From JBGTNQ01 sp038212375 (lineage in GTDB: Bacteria; Patescibacteriota; Minisyncoccia; Phycocordibacterales; Zambryskibacteraceae), in the NCBI GenBank assembly GCA_038212375.1, contig JBBQUO010000015.1, positions 1 to 21,495 on the forward strand: a DNA stretch of 21,495 nucleotides, written 5' to 3'. The translations under genes and the position numbers were made by a program. Below, one piece after another: positions 14,615 to 21,495 of the stretch (within the stretch, counting starts at the first letter, position 1; the number at the start of each line of letters is the position of its first letter). Below the pieces are notes generated by a model that saw only the letters and a program-made list of their open reading frames with translations, searched no databases and was not told the origin of the DNA.

Positions 14615-15412
14615 TTACGGTCGGCGTTTTAGCACCTTTTTGGTGCTCGTAGCAGTGCTGGTAGCTGTATTTGCTATCTTGGTGCTCGTAGCAGTAGAAG
14701 TAGCGTCTATGCTCGTTTTTGGGATAAATACCCCACTATCTGAGACGGTCCCAGAGAACCTTGTAAACACTACTAACCTCTTGTCATATACTTTTTTTAC
14801 CTTATCCCAAACACCATCACAGGTGATGATATTGAGATGCGCTTCCGTCGATGATCCAAATATCATCTGAAGGGGTGCGGTGTCATTGTAACCATAGAGT
14901 GCCAGACCAATAACTTTAAACTGAAGCTTCTCCCCTGCTTTGTTGAGCACATATACTTCATCACCAATATGAAGTTTACTGAGATTTTCGAACACCCCTG
15001 GAGTTCCTTTTGCGTTATCGAGGTGTCCTGCAATAACTGAGTTCCCTAAAATGCCTGGTGCGAAGCCGAGTCTGTACCATCCGACATCAGTAAAATTATC
15101 GGGCACTCCCATGTTGCCAGACTTCGTAATACCTACAAGTTGAACGTTCGTATCTACGCCGATAGTTGGGATAGAAAATCTGACAGGAGTACTCGATGCA
15201 TTTGCAGTGAGCGCTTCAACTTGAGGTGGGATCGGAAGCTCTACATGGGCTTGCTCTTCAGTGTGCGAAAGATTGAGTCCAACAGCTACAACTAAAACGA
15301 CGAACACAATATTGAGCACAATGGCAATACGATAGTGGGAAACAAACTTGATGGTTTTCTTTTTCCAAAGCTTTGCTTTTTTGACCCAAGGGTTTTGAAC
15401 TTTTCTTACCAT
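14615..15412 (-). CDS. sortase with C-terminal Ala/Thr/Ser repeat tail
   Basis: A 265-aa cysteine transpeptidase that joins LPxTG-type proteins to an envelope acceptor. A basic N-terminus precedes a membrane helix (IAIVLNIVFVVLVVAVGLNL, about residues 29-48); the catalytic domain then faces outwards. The triad is visible: His in VIAGHLDNAKG, Cys in LNIITCDGVWD and Arg in YDKRLVVFTRF. I would not fix the sortase class. After the domain come about 40 residues with repeats of ATSTATST and a basic end, KKVLKRRP; the DNA there repeats GGTGCTCGTAGCAGT. The likely substrate is the LPNTG protein encoded just upstream in the same cluster. The start codon is 1 nt from the stop of the upstream CAP gene, so they are co-transcribed. 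Confidence 0.9.
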   Translation of the reverse strand: MVRKVQNPWVKKAKLWKKKTIKFVSHYRIAIVLNIVFVVLVVAVGLNLSHTEEQAHVELPIPPQVEALTANASSTPVRFSIPTIGVDTNVQLVGITKSGNMGVPDNFTDVGWYRLGFAPGILGNSVIAGHLDNAKGTPGVFENLSKLHIGDEVYVLNKAGEKLQFKVIGLALYGYNDTAPLQMIFGSSTEAHLNIITCDGVWDKVKKVYDKRLVVFTRFSGTVSDSGVFIPKTSIDATSTATSTKIANTATSTATSTKKVLKRRP

Positions 15413-15413
15413 A

Positions 15414-16052
15414 TTATGTACTCTTCATTATGAGCAATTGCTGGAGCAATGCAATAACCGCCTTGATGATAAGTGCAGCATTTTGTTTCTTTGTTGTCGT
15501 TGATACGCTTTGCGTATTAGTAATAATAGAAGTTGATGTGCCTTGCGTACTGTACGTTGCTGAGGTGCCAATATCTGAAACCTTTCTTGGTGATGCGGTA
15601 TATTCCACGGTATATGAGCCTGCGGTTCCCCCAAACACACCTGGAACAGTGGCGACACCGATATCAGTAAAGGTAGGATTGAGGATGTTTACTCTGTGTG
15701 CAGGTGAATTCATCCATGCATTCACAAGAGTTTCTGGATCTGAAATGTTTGTTGCTAAATTCTCACCAATTTTCTGAAAGACGTATCCTGCGTCCATAGT
15801 ATTCTGCCACTCTGTTCCTGCCGGTGCTTCAGTGTGCACAAGAACGCCAAGGTTTGCGATGCCCTGCGCTTTTACTTCTGCTGCTTTATCGAGGGCAACA
15901 CTTTCAGTAAAGACTGGTAAGTTGTGACTGACGCGTACTGCATTTATGAATTTTATTACCTCATTTGGTTCTGGTGCAAAGGCAAGCACATGAAGGCGAG
16001 GTGCGAGCGCGCAGAGAGAGAACACGATAAAGAAAAGGATTTGCTTCTGCAT
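15414..16052 (-). CDS. secreted CAP-domain protein with C-terminal hydrophobic helix
   Basis: A 212-aa protein with a signal peptide (MQKQILFFIVFSLCALAPRL, likely cut near residue 24), a CAP domain (about 30-150) showing LVHTEAPAG, IGENLATNI and AWMNSPAHRVNIL for the His/Glu/His pocket, a Thr/Ser-rich linker, and a final hydrophobic helix (AALIIKAVIALLQQLLIM) followed by KST. The helix may anchor it in the membrane. A longer reading from 16130 would lose the signal peptide pattern and cross the terminator; the ATG at 16052 is favoured because TACAAT lies 7 nt upstream. It overlaps nothing and is 1 nt from sortase, forming a two-gene unit. Confidence 0.88.
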   Translation of the reverse strand: MQKQILFFIVFSLCALAPRLHVLAFAPEPNEVIKFINAVRVSHNLPVFTESVALDKAAEVKAQGIANLGVLVHTEAPAGTEWQNTMDAGYVFQKIGENLATNISDPETLVNAWMNSPAHRVNILNPTFTDIGVATVPGVFGGTAGSYTVEYTASPRKVSDIGTSATYSTQGTSTSIITNTQSVSTTTKKQNAALIIKAVIALLQQLLIMKST

Positions 16053-16059
16053 AGAATAA

Positions 16060-16089
16060 ATTGTATTAACTCTAGTATACCTTAAACAA
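16060..16089 (-). promoter_or_regulatory. promoter of the CAP-sortase unit
   Basis: TTGTTT (16084-16089), an 18-nt spacer and TACAAT (16060-16065) on the minus strand, 7 nt before the ATG. The -35 overlaps the T-run of the upstream terminator, so one sequence serves both ends. Confidence 0.55.
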
Positions 16090-16122
16090 AACACACCCTG
16101 AGTTGCCTCAGGGTGTGTTTTG
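16087..16122. terminator. terminator of the LPNTG protein gene
   Basis: A perfect 16-bp stem, CAAAACACACCCTGAG and its complement, around a 4-nt loop. On the minus strand it ends TTTTGTTT, just after the stop at 16145. Confidence 0.88.
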
Positions 16123-16144
16123 GTGTGCATTCACACGTAGGTAA

Positions 16145-19100
16145 TTATTTGTTCTTTGAAGCGAGTTTGAATCCAACAAAGTTTATGAGAGAAAATCCGA
16201 GAGCAAGAGCGAGAATCGTCGCGAGAGTCTGAGATCCAGCACCGTTTCCAGTGTTTGGAAGCCCAGGAGCTTCAGCAGTCGCACCCAAGACTTGTGGTAC
16301 GTTTCCACCCCTTCCACTTATTGCAGAGTGACGTGATCCAGAGCTAGATCCTCCTCCTCCGCCATTTCCTCCGTTACCTCCAGCATTTCCACAATTTCCT
16401 TCACAACTATCTACCACAATAGTAGGAGCTGGGGTAGGCTCGAAGTCGTATGTAGTCGTGTGAGTATTGGTACCTGTCTTAATTGCGATTACAAACTTAT
16501 CAACATTTCCTTGATAGTTTGCAGGACCAGGTTCACCAACTCGTACCCCCATAAATCCACCAACAGGGAGAACCTTTGCGAGAGGGTAGTCAGTAAGAAT
16601 CTGTGACCAAGTCTTTGGAGTAGTACCAGGGAGAGCGTTTGGAGCTGGCCATGTTGCACCTGAGTATACCCATAGAGCTGCTCCTGATGAGATCGCATCA
16701 TTGGTATTCCAAGCATCTTGTGTTGCTGCGCCGTTTGTACTTGGCACATAGACGAGACGGTTCTGATAAGCACCTGTACCGTCGAACGAAACATTGAATA
16801 CAAGATATGGAGCTTCTGTAGGGCCAGCTACACCAGAATGTGAGTACCAACTAAATCCGAGAGACTTAATATTACTCAGAAGGATATTTGAATACGCAAA
16901 GGTTGCAATATCAATTCTTCCTGTTGCATCAGGGTCAGTCATCTGAGCACTTCCTGTGCCAAGTGGCGCAACAAGAGGACCAGTTACAAATGAACCAAGA
17001 ACATTATTAATGGTATCGTTCGTGTCGTTGTAGAAGAACCACTTACCAGAATTATTGGTAGTTGCAGTTCCAAGATCAGTCGTAGTTTCGAGGTTTGCTG
17101 CCTTCACTACAATGGTCTCTGCATCCTGAGTTTCTCCCCCACCATTTGTTGCAGCTACTTTGTTGTAGGCTACACAATTTACAGATGAAGATCCTGCCGG
17201 AACAAAGGTGATTTCCTGATTGTCATTATTGTTAGGATTTGGCTCACCATCACCGGTGCAATAAAGACCGAGAAGGTTTGCACTGTTTGTTTCCCTCACA
17301 ATGTAACGCCCATTACTTGGCATAGCTCCATTTATTGAGAGACCATTTGCATCTGTCGGTACAAGTGCGGTAAACGCGGTCGTATCTCCGAAGAGTCCGA
17401 GGAATGGGGATGTGCTATTATCACCTGCCTTACTTGCATCGAATGTGTATTCGAATCCTGTTCCAGATTTTGGAGTACAACCTTCTGGGGCAACCTTTCC
17501 TACTCCATTGTCATTTCTGTTTGGTACAAAGTTTGCTGGACATTCATACTTTTGGATCTTGAGAGTTCCTGATGGGACAGTCGGAACGTTCCAAGCAACA
17601 CAATTGTAATTATTTCCTGCTACGAGGTTATCGATTCTGTCATAGTTGTCGAAGTTGAGATGGTCGACTCCGCAGTATATTTCTGCACTGAATTTGTCTG
17701 CATCAGAAGGAGTATTACTTCCACTTGAGTGCCAACTAGTAAATGGAATGTATCCGCTCTGAGTTACTTCTCGCATCCATACATAGTCGCCGTTGTTTGT
17801 AACTGGAACATCAAATGAAATAGTCCCATCGTTTATGGTAGCTCCAGTACTGTTCCAAGGACTACCTGCTGATCCACTATTGTCTCCTGGATTTGCAGTA
17901 CCTGATGGTGCCCATTGAAAATTCCAACCTGACTTGAGTGAGCAACTCGCATGTGAAGCCACCCAATCTGCTGCAGTAGATGCGGTGATCGCTGCTCCAT
18001 GACCGTCTCCAAAGTTTGGAAGATCTGATTCGTTGTTACATACGATCTTTGTTGCAGTAACATGAGCAGCAGTAGGACATGACTTGTTCCAGATCACGAC
18101 ATATTTGTCATGACTAATACCCTGAGCGTGTGGGTGCTCTGAAGTTACGTTACTGTGGTTTGTATCGAATGAACTATCAGAGAACGTATATCCATCGAGA
18201 TAGTATTTCCCTGGAGTACAACTTTCGACTGAAGAAACGACTGGACTGTTCGCATCTTCAGGTTGCGCTAACTCATGAATATCTACAGTATTTACAAAGT
18301 TTGTAAGCCCATCAGAATTCCACGAATAATTGTTCGTACTGCTTAATGATCCAGAGTATTGCTGGGTTCCACCGAGATCAGCTTTGATTGGGAAAGCTGG
18401 GGCATCTTTACCAGTAAATGTTGCGAGCTTCCCGTCAACAAACTTTTCTACATGAACAGTTGATGTTCCATGATTTCCTCCACCACCATTTCCACAATCT
18501 GAACTCCAAGTAAGTGAGTACATAAGCCCCGCTGGGTTTGAAGCCTGCGTATAATCTACACTTCCTTTATTAATTACCTTGATAACAAGAGTGTTAACGC
18601 CATTTACCAGAGCACTTTTTACATCAAAAGTATGAATCATGTTGAAGTTTGCAGCATCGAGATTCGTATTTGATGCGATAGGAGTACCGTTTACGATAAC
18701 CTCATAGGTATTATCGGCTGCAAATGATAGAGATCCAGCTGTTGGAGTACCAGTAATGGTAAATGTTTTTGTGAAGGTGACCTGTTTGTCTATAGTAAAT
18801 CCTGTTACTGGATCTTCTGACCAAATCCACGAAACACCAGAAAGGGGCGCAACCCAGTTACCTGTGGTTACATCAGTCGGAGTAACAAGAATTGCATGAG
18901 CGCTCACTTGTGGAGTTCCGTCGATATCAGTAACGTCCGTAGTAGTGTCGCTCGATATACTTCCTGAGCCAGGTACACACTGATCACCGCCTATTGAGCA
19001 ACTATCAACATTTAGTTCTATGACGATATCCTGATAATCCTTGTCTGAGTAAGGAGAATCGAATGTAAGGTCCTCAAATGCCATTACATACCCTTTTGGA

Positions 19101-19900
19101 TTGTTAGGATTCTTAAAGACAACACCATGGTCTTCACCTGCTGGATTGAGTGAAGATTTGAGTGCAAGGATCTGATGCGCACTACCAGCCTGGGTGTCGA
19201 TAGCAAAACTCAAAGAGGTGTGGCCAGTGGTGTTGATCGTAAGTGACGGAATACTTGAGCCTTCAGAAAGCGTTGCACCTGCACCTGTGTGTGTAGCAGT
19301 ATCCTTAAATATTGGCACAAATGTTGTGGTGTTGTTATCAAAATAATATCCAAATTCCGCAGGATTTGCAGAAATAGCTTTTACAAACTTTCCACTGATT
19401 GTCAGTGAAGTTTGTCCGATAGGAATATTCCAAGATTGGATACCTGTTTCGTTTGTCACAGTATTGATGGTGCCTGCGGGAGCATATGCAGTGTCGAGTA
19501 TTTGCTGAAGAGAAAGCTCAGGTGAAATACCGTAGGTAGAAACCTTGTCTCCAGGAAAAACAAGTGCTGGAGTAATACAAGGTTCGTCGCTATGAGGAGC
19601 ATGACTACCGCACCAGGAATCACCGTTCTCTGATGTGCCTCCAAATACAAAATCACTATTACTGTGATGATTGGTCCATTCAGTTCCATTTACTGTTTGT
19701 GGATGGTAATGCCCATCTGAATCTTGCTGACAAACAACGAGATCGCTTTCTGGAGAATGTGGCGCTGCGGCATTTGCTGTTTTGAGTGCAAAGATTCCCG
19801 GACCAATGGTCTGAAAAACCATAATCAGTGCGAGTGCGAATCCAGTAACAGATTTAGTGCGTTTTGACGCACTTTGAAGCATGTAATAACTCATAACCAT
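16145..19900 (-). CDS. giant LPNTG-anchored surface protein
   Basis: A 1251-aa exported protein, the largest in the window. N-terminus: basic residues, a hydrophobic core (VTGFALALIMVFQTIGPGIF) and a likely cleavage site after TANA. About residues 150-295 end in FEDLTFDSPYSDKDYQDIVIEL, the pattern of DUF4114-type calcium-binding beta domains. Further beta-rich modules follow, including one at about 480-600 and a SpaA/prealbumin-like segment at about 775-905 (TLKIQKYEC, GRYIVRETN). Many Cys suggest disulfides. The end is classic: Gly-rich linker near 1165-1190, LPNTG at 1214-1218, a hydrophobic helix and the basic tail KLASKNK, a sortase sorting signal. The sortase gene lies in the same cluster. 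Starts at 19900, 19894 and 19882 are possible. It is probably an adhesin or coat protein for contact with host cells; this is inference. Confidence 0.9.
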   Translation of the reverse strand: MVMSYYMLQSASKRTKSVTGFALALIMVFQTIGPGIFALKTANAAAPHSPESDLVVCQQDSDGHYHPQTVNGTEWTNHHSNSDFVFGGTSENGDSWCGSHAPHSDEPCITPALVFPGDKVSTYGISPELSLQQILDTAYAPAGTINTVTNETGIQSWNIPIGQTSLTISGKFVKAISANPAEFGYYFDNNTTTFVPIFKDTATHTGAGATLSEGSSIPSLTINTTGHTSLSFAIDTQAGSAHQILALKSSLNPAGEDHGVVFKNPNNPKGYVMAFEDLTFDSPYSDKDYQDIVIELNVDSCSIGGDQCVPGSGSISSDTTTDVTDIDGTPQVSAHAILVTPTDVTTGNWVAPLSGVSWIWSEDPVTGFTIDKQVTFTKTFTITGTPTAGSLSFAADNTYEVIVNGTPIASNTNLDAANFNMIHTFDVKSALVNGVNTLVIKVINKGSVDYTQASNPAGLMYSLTWSSDCGNGGGGNHGTSTVHVEKFVDGKLATFTGKDAPAFPIKADLGGTQQYSGSLSSTNNYSWNSDGLTNFVNTVDIHELAQPEDANSPVVSSVESCTPGKYYLDGYTFSDSSFDTNHSNVTSEHPHAQGISHDKYVVIWNKSCPTAAHVTATKIVCNNESDLPNFGDGHGAAITASTAADWVASHASCSLKSGWNFQWAPSGTANPGDNSGSAGSPWNSTGATINDGTISFDVPVTNNGDYVWMREVTQSGYIPFTSWHSSGSNTPSDADKFSAEIYCGVDHLNFDNYDRIDNLVAGNNYNCVAWNVPTVPSGTLKIQKYECPANFVPNRNDNGVGKVAPEGCTPKSGTGFEYTFDASKAGDNSTSPFLGLFGDTTAFTALVPTDANGLSINGAMPSNGRYIVRETNSANLLGLYCTGDGEPNPNNNDNQEITFVPAGSSSVNCVAYNKVAATNGGGETQDAETIVVKAANLETTTDLGTATTNNSGKWFFYNDTNDTINNVLGSFVTGPLVAPLGTGSAQMTDPDATGRIDIATFAYSNILLSNIKSLGFSWYSHSGVAGPTEAPYLVFNVSFDGTGAYQNRLVYVPSTNGAATQDAWNTNDAISSGAALWVYSGATWPAPNALPGTTPKTWSQILTDYPLAKVLPVGGFMGVRVGEPGPANYQGNVDKFVIAIKTGTNTHTTTYDFEPTPAPTIVVDSCEGNCGNAGGNGGNGGGGGSSSGSRHSAISGRGGNVPQVLGATAEAPGLPNTGNGAGSQTLATILALALGFSLINFVGFKLASKNK

Positions 19901-19939
19901 AAAAATTAAGTAATAAAAATTCTCGAAAATGTTATATAT

Positions 19940-19968
19940 ATAATATACTATATATTAGTATTTGTCAA
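19940..19968 (-). promoter_or_regulatory. strong sigma-70-type promoter of the surface protein gene
   Basis: Perfect -35 TTGACA (19963-19968), exactly 17 nt, then TATTAT (19940-19945) on the minus strand. Transcription should begin near 19933, leaving a leader of about 33 nt. It is the best promoter in the window, fitting high expression of a coat protein. Confidence 0.8.
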
Positions 19969-20073
19969 TAGAAACAACTGTGAGAAAAAGTGTGAGCTTC
20001 TACTATTCAGTATACGATGGAAAGATGTGAGGTCAAGATAGTAAGTCTAACAACGATAACCGAGTTTGCGAGA

Positions 20074-20110
20074 AAACAAAAAAGGAGCGTTCAGCATAGC
20101 TGAACGCTCC
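20074..20110 (-). terminator. terminator of the 304-aa secreted protein gene
   Basis: GGAGCGTTCAGC and its exact complement around a 3-nt loop, 12 bp, followed on the minus strand by TTTTTTGTTT. It starts 8 nt after the stop codon. Confidence 0.92.
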
Positions 20111-20117
20111 CCTACCT

Positions 20118-21032
20118 TTATCGAATAGTAAACATAAGCCCAAACTGCGGACTCTTGTTCGCTTTCGAGCCATTCACTAGGACTGACTGCTTCACATTTC
20201 CCGCCGATCCAGCAACGAAACCGCCGCCGAATCCAGCACCTGCTGAAAGCAGATTGCTCAATATGAGCCAAGTTTTGCCGATACCTCCACTTGACGCCGG
20301 CTGAGCCTTGTAACGTAAAGATTTCGTAACAACAATGTTCAGTGTAGTTCTACCTACGACGTCTCTACCTGAGACGCTATAGGATTTTGTAAACCCTGGC
20401 ATCTGAACCCAGACTGAGTCGGCGACTCGAATCTCGACCTCGTCTTTTTGGGACAAAATGAGGTTCAGCTTGTTTTCAGCAGTGACAGCTCGATCAAGTG
20501 CTACAGAAAGACTATCTCGAAGAGTCTTCACTGAATCCTTGGCAGAGTAATACGCCTTGAGTGGCGCAGGCCCCTCTGGAGAACCAGGTGTTGGGAAGTT
20601 GCGCGGCAACAAAATAACGTTTCCGCACTTCGTCGACAGAACAGCATGGTTCCTATACAAGCACACTTCACCATTTTCGAATTGCCTTTTCAAGGTGTAC
20701 TTCACCACGTGATTGGGCGTTATTCGAGAAAAATATGCTTGAGTGCTAGGACACGGAGATTCAGTCAGACTCATCACATATTCATAGAGCTGACTTACAC
20801 TCTGTAAGCCAGCAGCTGGATCCACGATCTGGAACGCCTCCAGGAACTGCTCCGGAGTTGCGTTGAGAAACTTCATGTCACCCGTCTTCAAGGCAACTGC
20901 AAGCCTCTGCTTGTCCTCAGTGAACGAAAACTTCACCATCGATCCAGGTGCTGCACGCTTGGATTCCTGTGCCTCCAAACTGTGGGCACAAAACGTAACG
21001 AGCGAGGCACCAAGAAGCAAGATAAAACGCAT
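20118..21032 (-). CDS. secreted protein of 304 aa, function unknown
   Basis: I do not recognise this family. Residues 1-22 form a clear signal peptide (LLLGASLVTFCAHSLEAQ). The mature part has three Cys (one in SPCPSTQ, two in GEVCLYRNHAVLSTKC), a helical coiled-coil-like segment near 165-200 (SVKTLRDSLSVALDRAVTAE), and a Gly/Ala/Ser-rich stretch near 255-280 (LLSAGAGFGGGFVAGSAGN) that could insert in a membrane. It differs from the neighbours: codons favour GAG, AAG and CAG where other genes prefer GAA and CAA, GC looks higher, and it has a true Shine-Dalgarno site (GAGGG, 7 nt before the ATG). A hairpin (GAGAGC/GCTCTC) sits directly upstream of that site. It has its own promoter and terminator. 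These traits suggest horizontal acquisition. Confidence 0.75.
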   Translation of the reverse strand: MRFILLLGASLVTFCAHSLEAQESKRAAPGSMVKFSFTEDKQRLAVALKTGDMKFLNATPEQFLEAFQIVDPAAGLQSVSQLYEYVMSLTESPCPSTQAYFSRITPNHVVKYTLKRQFENGEVCLYRNHAVLSTKCGNVILLPRNFPTPGSPEGPAPLKAYYSAKDSVKTLRDSLSVALDRAVTAENKLNLILSQKDEVEIRVADSVWVQMPGFTKSYSVSGRDVVGRTTLNIVVTKSLRYKAQPASSGGIGKTWLILSNLLSAGAGFGGGFVAGSAGNVKQSVLVNGSKANKSPQFGLMFTIR

Positions 21033-21044
21033 AGGGTTACCCTC

Positions 21045-21059
21045 GAGAGCTATGCTCTC
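21045..21059 (-). promoter_or_regulatory. leader hairpin next to the ribosome binding site
   Basis: GAGAGC and GCTCTC pair around 3 nt; the first base after the stem begins the GAGGG ribosome binding site (21040-21044). A second small palindrome, AGGGT-T-ACCCT (21033-21043), covers the site itself. It could control initiation of the 304-aa gene. Confidence 0.4.
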
Positions 21060-21099
21060 ATAAAAATTGAGACAAAGAACCTTCTTTTTTCCTAAATTG

Positions 21100-21128
21100 A
21101 TAGTATCATACTTTACTATATTTGTAAA
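21100..21128 (-). promoter_or_regulatory. promoter of the 304-aa gene
   Basis: TTTACA (21123-21128), 17 nt, TACTAT (21100-21105) on the minus strand. Expected start near 21093, giving a leader of about 60 nt. Confidence 0.5.
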
Positions 21129-21171
21129 TAGCTTCAGTCATGAGAAAAATACCTTTTAATTCTTGCAACAA

Positions 21172-21472
21172 GAGTACATAGGTACTCCAAACCAGGATTC
21201 GGTCACGACTCGTTATTCTGAAAAAGTCTCATCCTTAGAGGATTAGCGCACTTTAAACCTAAAGATGTGATTCACAATCATTCATTTTTGTTCGTCAAAA
21301 ATGAATTTTCCAGACCTAAACTCGAATATTCGAGTAGTCCCGAATCATGCCTTAGTCTTCACAAAAGTTTGAAACAGTGGAGAGGTTGAAATGTTTGTGT
21401 CACAGATAATCCAATTGTCGTCACAATTGGATTTCCGCGACCCCGACTCGCGGTTTTCTCTGCTGAGAAAAC
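21172..21472. other. hairpin-dense non-coding region
   Basis: No gene is visible from 21063 to the window end. Instead short perfect inverted repeats follow one another: GAGTAC/GTACTC (21172-21187), ATCCT/AGGAT (21231-21243), CTTTA/TAAAG (21251-21264), an 11-bp stem ATTCATTTTTG with loop TTCGT (21280-21306) followed by TTTT, the 16-bp palindrome ACTCGAATATTCGAGT (21320-21335), an 11-bp stem AATCCAATTGT with loop CGTC (21408-21433), CCGCGA/TCGCGG (21435-21453) followed by TTTT, and GTTTTCTC/GAGAAAAC (21453-21472). The direct repeat GTCTTCACAAAA occurs at 21355-21366 and 21481-21492. It may be a structured RNA or a regulatory or replication-type DNA region; its right end lies outside. Confidence 0.6.
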
Positions 21473-21495
21473 ATCGCTCCGTCTTCACAAAAAGC

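Noticed and set aside
21172..21472. CRISPR array or integron attC site
   Set aside because: The hairpin stems differ in sequence and spacing, so they are not CRISPR repeats. No GTTRRRY/RYYYAAC core pair of attC is present.
1..21495. Genome-wide use of TGA as glycine (code 25)
   Set aside because: Long genes such as gyrA, ftsZ and the 1251-codon surface gene contain no in-frame TGA, and one gene (5312-5758) ends with TGA right before a terminator. Frequent TGA-Gly would be expected under code 25.

Overview
The window looks like a chromosomal segment of a Candidate Phyla Radiation bacterium (Patescibacteria), most likely of the Paceibacteria/Parcubacteria kind. This is an inference from gene content and style: short compact genes, almost no Shine-Dalgarno sites, several apparently leaderless starts, degenerate versions of familiar enzymes (a metallo-beta-lactamase fold without its metal histidines, a histidyl-tRNA-synthetase-like protein without catalytic motifs), and a surface module of CAP proteins, sortase and LPxTG protein. 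No rRNA or tRNA is visible, so the lineage cannot be fixed more tightly.

Layout. 1-3310 (minus strand): a metallo-beta-lactamase-fold gene, a small membrane-anchored protein gene and the 5' part of gyrA, which runs off the left edge. 3311-4000: a gene-free stretch holding a candidate structured RNA of about 450 nt, ending in a strong plus-strand terminator. 4001-5131: rpsA (ribosomal protein S1), interrupted by one in-frame TGA exactly where a conserved glycine is expected. 5200-5860: an orphan 148-aa gene bracketed by copies of the palindrome CCTAGGTnnnACCTAGG, then pth on the minus strand. 6600-9217 (plus): lepB, a degenerate HisRS-like gene, rpsU and ybeY. 9314-13453 (plus): ftsA, an unknown helical protein, ftsZ and trxB. 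13563-19900 (minus): a cell-surface cluster read in the order LPxTG giant protein, CAP protein, sortase, CAP protein with membrane helices. 20118-21032 (minus): a secreted protein of unknown function whose codon use and ribosome binding site differ from the neighbours. 21063-21495: non-coding DNA packed with short perfect hairpins.

How the parts fit. The middle is core biology: topology (GyrA), translation (S1, bS21, YbeY, Pth), secretion (LepB) and division (FtsA, FtsZ). The right half is outward facing: sortase presumably anchors the neighbouring LPNTG protein, with CAP proteins exported alongside.

Most notable points: the single TGA inside rpsA in a window where 17 of 18 other visible gene ends use TAA or TAG; the unidentified structured RNA upstream of rpsA; the hairpin array at the right edge; the HisRS-like protein stripped of catalytic motifs; a six-copy intergenic repeat hugging gene ends; and -10 boxes placed 6-7 nt before start codons, implying leaderless mRNAs.
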